DNA from: Anaerolinea sp.
GTDB taxonomy: Bacteria; Chloroflexota; Anaerolineae; Anaerolineales; Villigracilaceae
Length of the DNA: 50,190 bases
NCBI GenBank assembly: GCA_020719725.1
Contig: DYPU01000010.1
Span: forward strand, 1 to 50,190
Reading direction: 5' to 3'
Positions 50,157 to 50,190 of the stretch are shown in pieces. The position numbers and the translations under genes are program-made. Under the pieces are notes generated by a model. That model was not told the origin of the DNA and did not search any database. It saw only the letters and a list, made by a program, of their open reading frames with translations. How positions within the stretch are numbered: the stretch's first letter is position 1; each line of letters begins with the position of its first letter.

Positions 50157-50190
50157 TGCCGGGGAGCTTCAGCTCTCCGGCAATGTTTTT
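50157..50190 (+). terminator. terminator of the zinc-ribbon gene
   Basis: TGCCGGGGAGCT (50157-50168) pairs with 50171-50182 with one G-U pair. The window ends in a run of five T, consistent with a rho-independent terminator. Confidence 0.8.

Overview
The window is a gene-dense stretch of a bacterial chromosome, most likely from the Chloroflexota and probably Anaerolineae. This is an inference from gene content: several secreted proteins with long Pro/Thr linkers, a carotenoid set of CrtI and CruF plus remnants of CruG, very large GAF/PAS sensor kinases, a cyclic-nucleotide-binding protein with duplicated membrane-PH units, and an oversized SecA. No rRNA gene or CRISPR array is visible. There is one tRNA gene, tRNA-Leu(CAG).

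Layout. 1-1860: end of an operon in which three consecutive proteins share one small unrecognised domain; the first copy is fused to what looks like the end of a caspase-like peptidase. 1858-3800: a lipoprotein and an SDR-type threonine dehydrogenase. 3828-6960: an AT-rich type II restriction-modification module inserted just downstream of purA (6984-8276). 8383-13460: a LysM surface protein, then a minus-strand operon (membrane protein, deacetylase-like lipoprotein, HIT protein) and ino1. 13594-22366, plus strand: a histidine kinase overlapping a PfkB kinase, a SET-domain protein, a small membrane protein, an MmeI-like type IIG enzyme, a thioesterase, a MITE-like element and a flavoprotein. 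22414-27787, minus strand: one tightly spaced operon of DUF1684, riboflavin genes (RibD reductase domain, RibA) and carotenoid genes (CruF, PlsY, CruG, CrtI), then DUF3592. 27863-34534: a broken LigB-type dioxygenase under an Rrf2 regulator, a cupin, a 1077-residue sensor kinase, lysA and an FtsB-like protein. 34569-37000: the tRNA, gene remnants, a 5'-truncated ABC exporter and a second copy of the MITE. 37000-50190: cupin, recF, def, the CNB/PH membrane protein, then secA, adenosine deaminase, acnA and a zinc-ribbon membrane protein.

Three themes cut across the genes. First, several genes seem to be transcribed leaderless from extended -10 promoters whose TATAAT-like box ends 6-8 bases before the ATG. 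Second, the window carries a series of clean internal deletions and frame disturbances (CrtI, CruG, PlsY, the dioxygenase, the ABC exporter), which means either local gene decay or an assembly problem. Third, there are two independent restriction-modification systems and two copies (about 93% identical by eye) of a 184-base element with terminal inverted repeats.

The best candidate for something undescribed is the three-gene module at the left edge.
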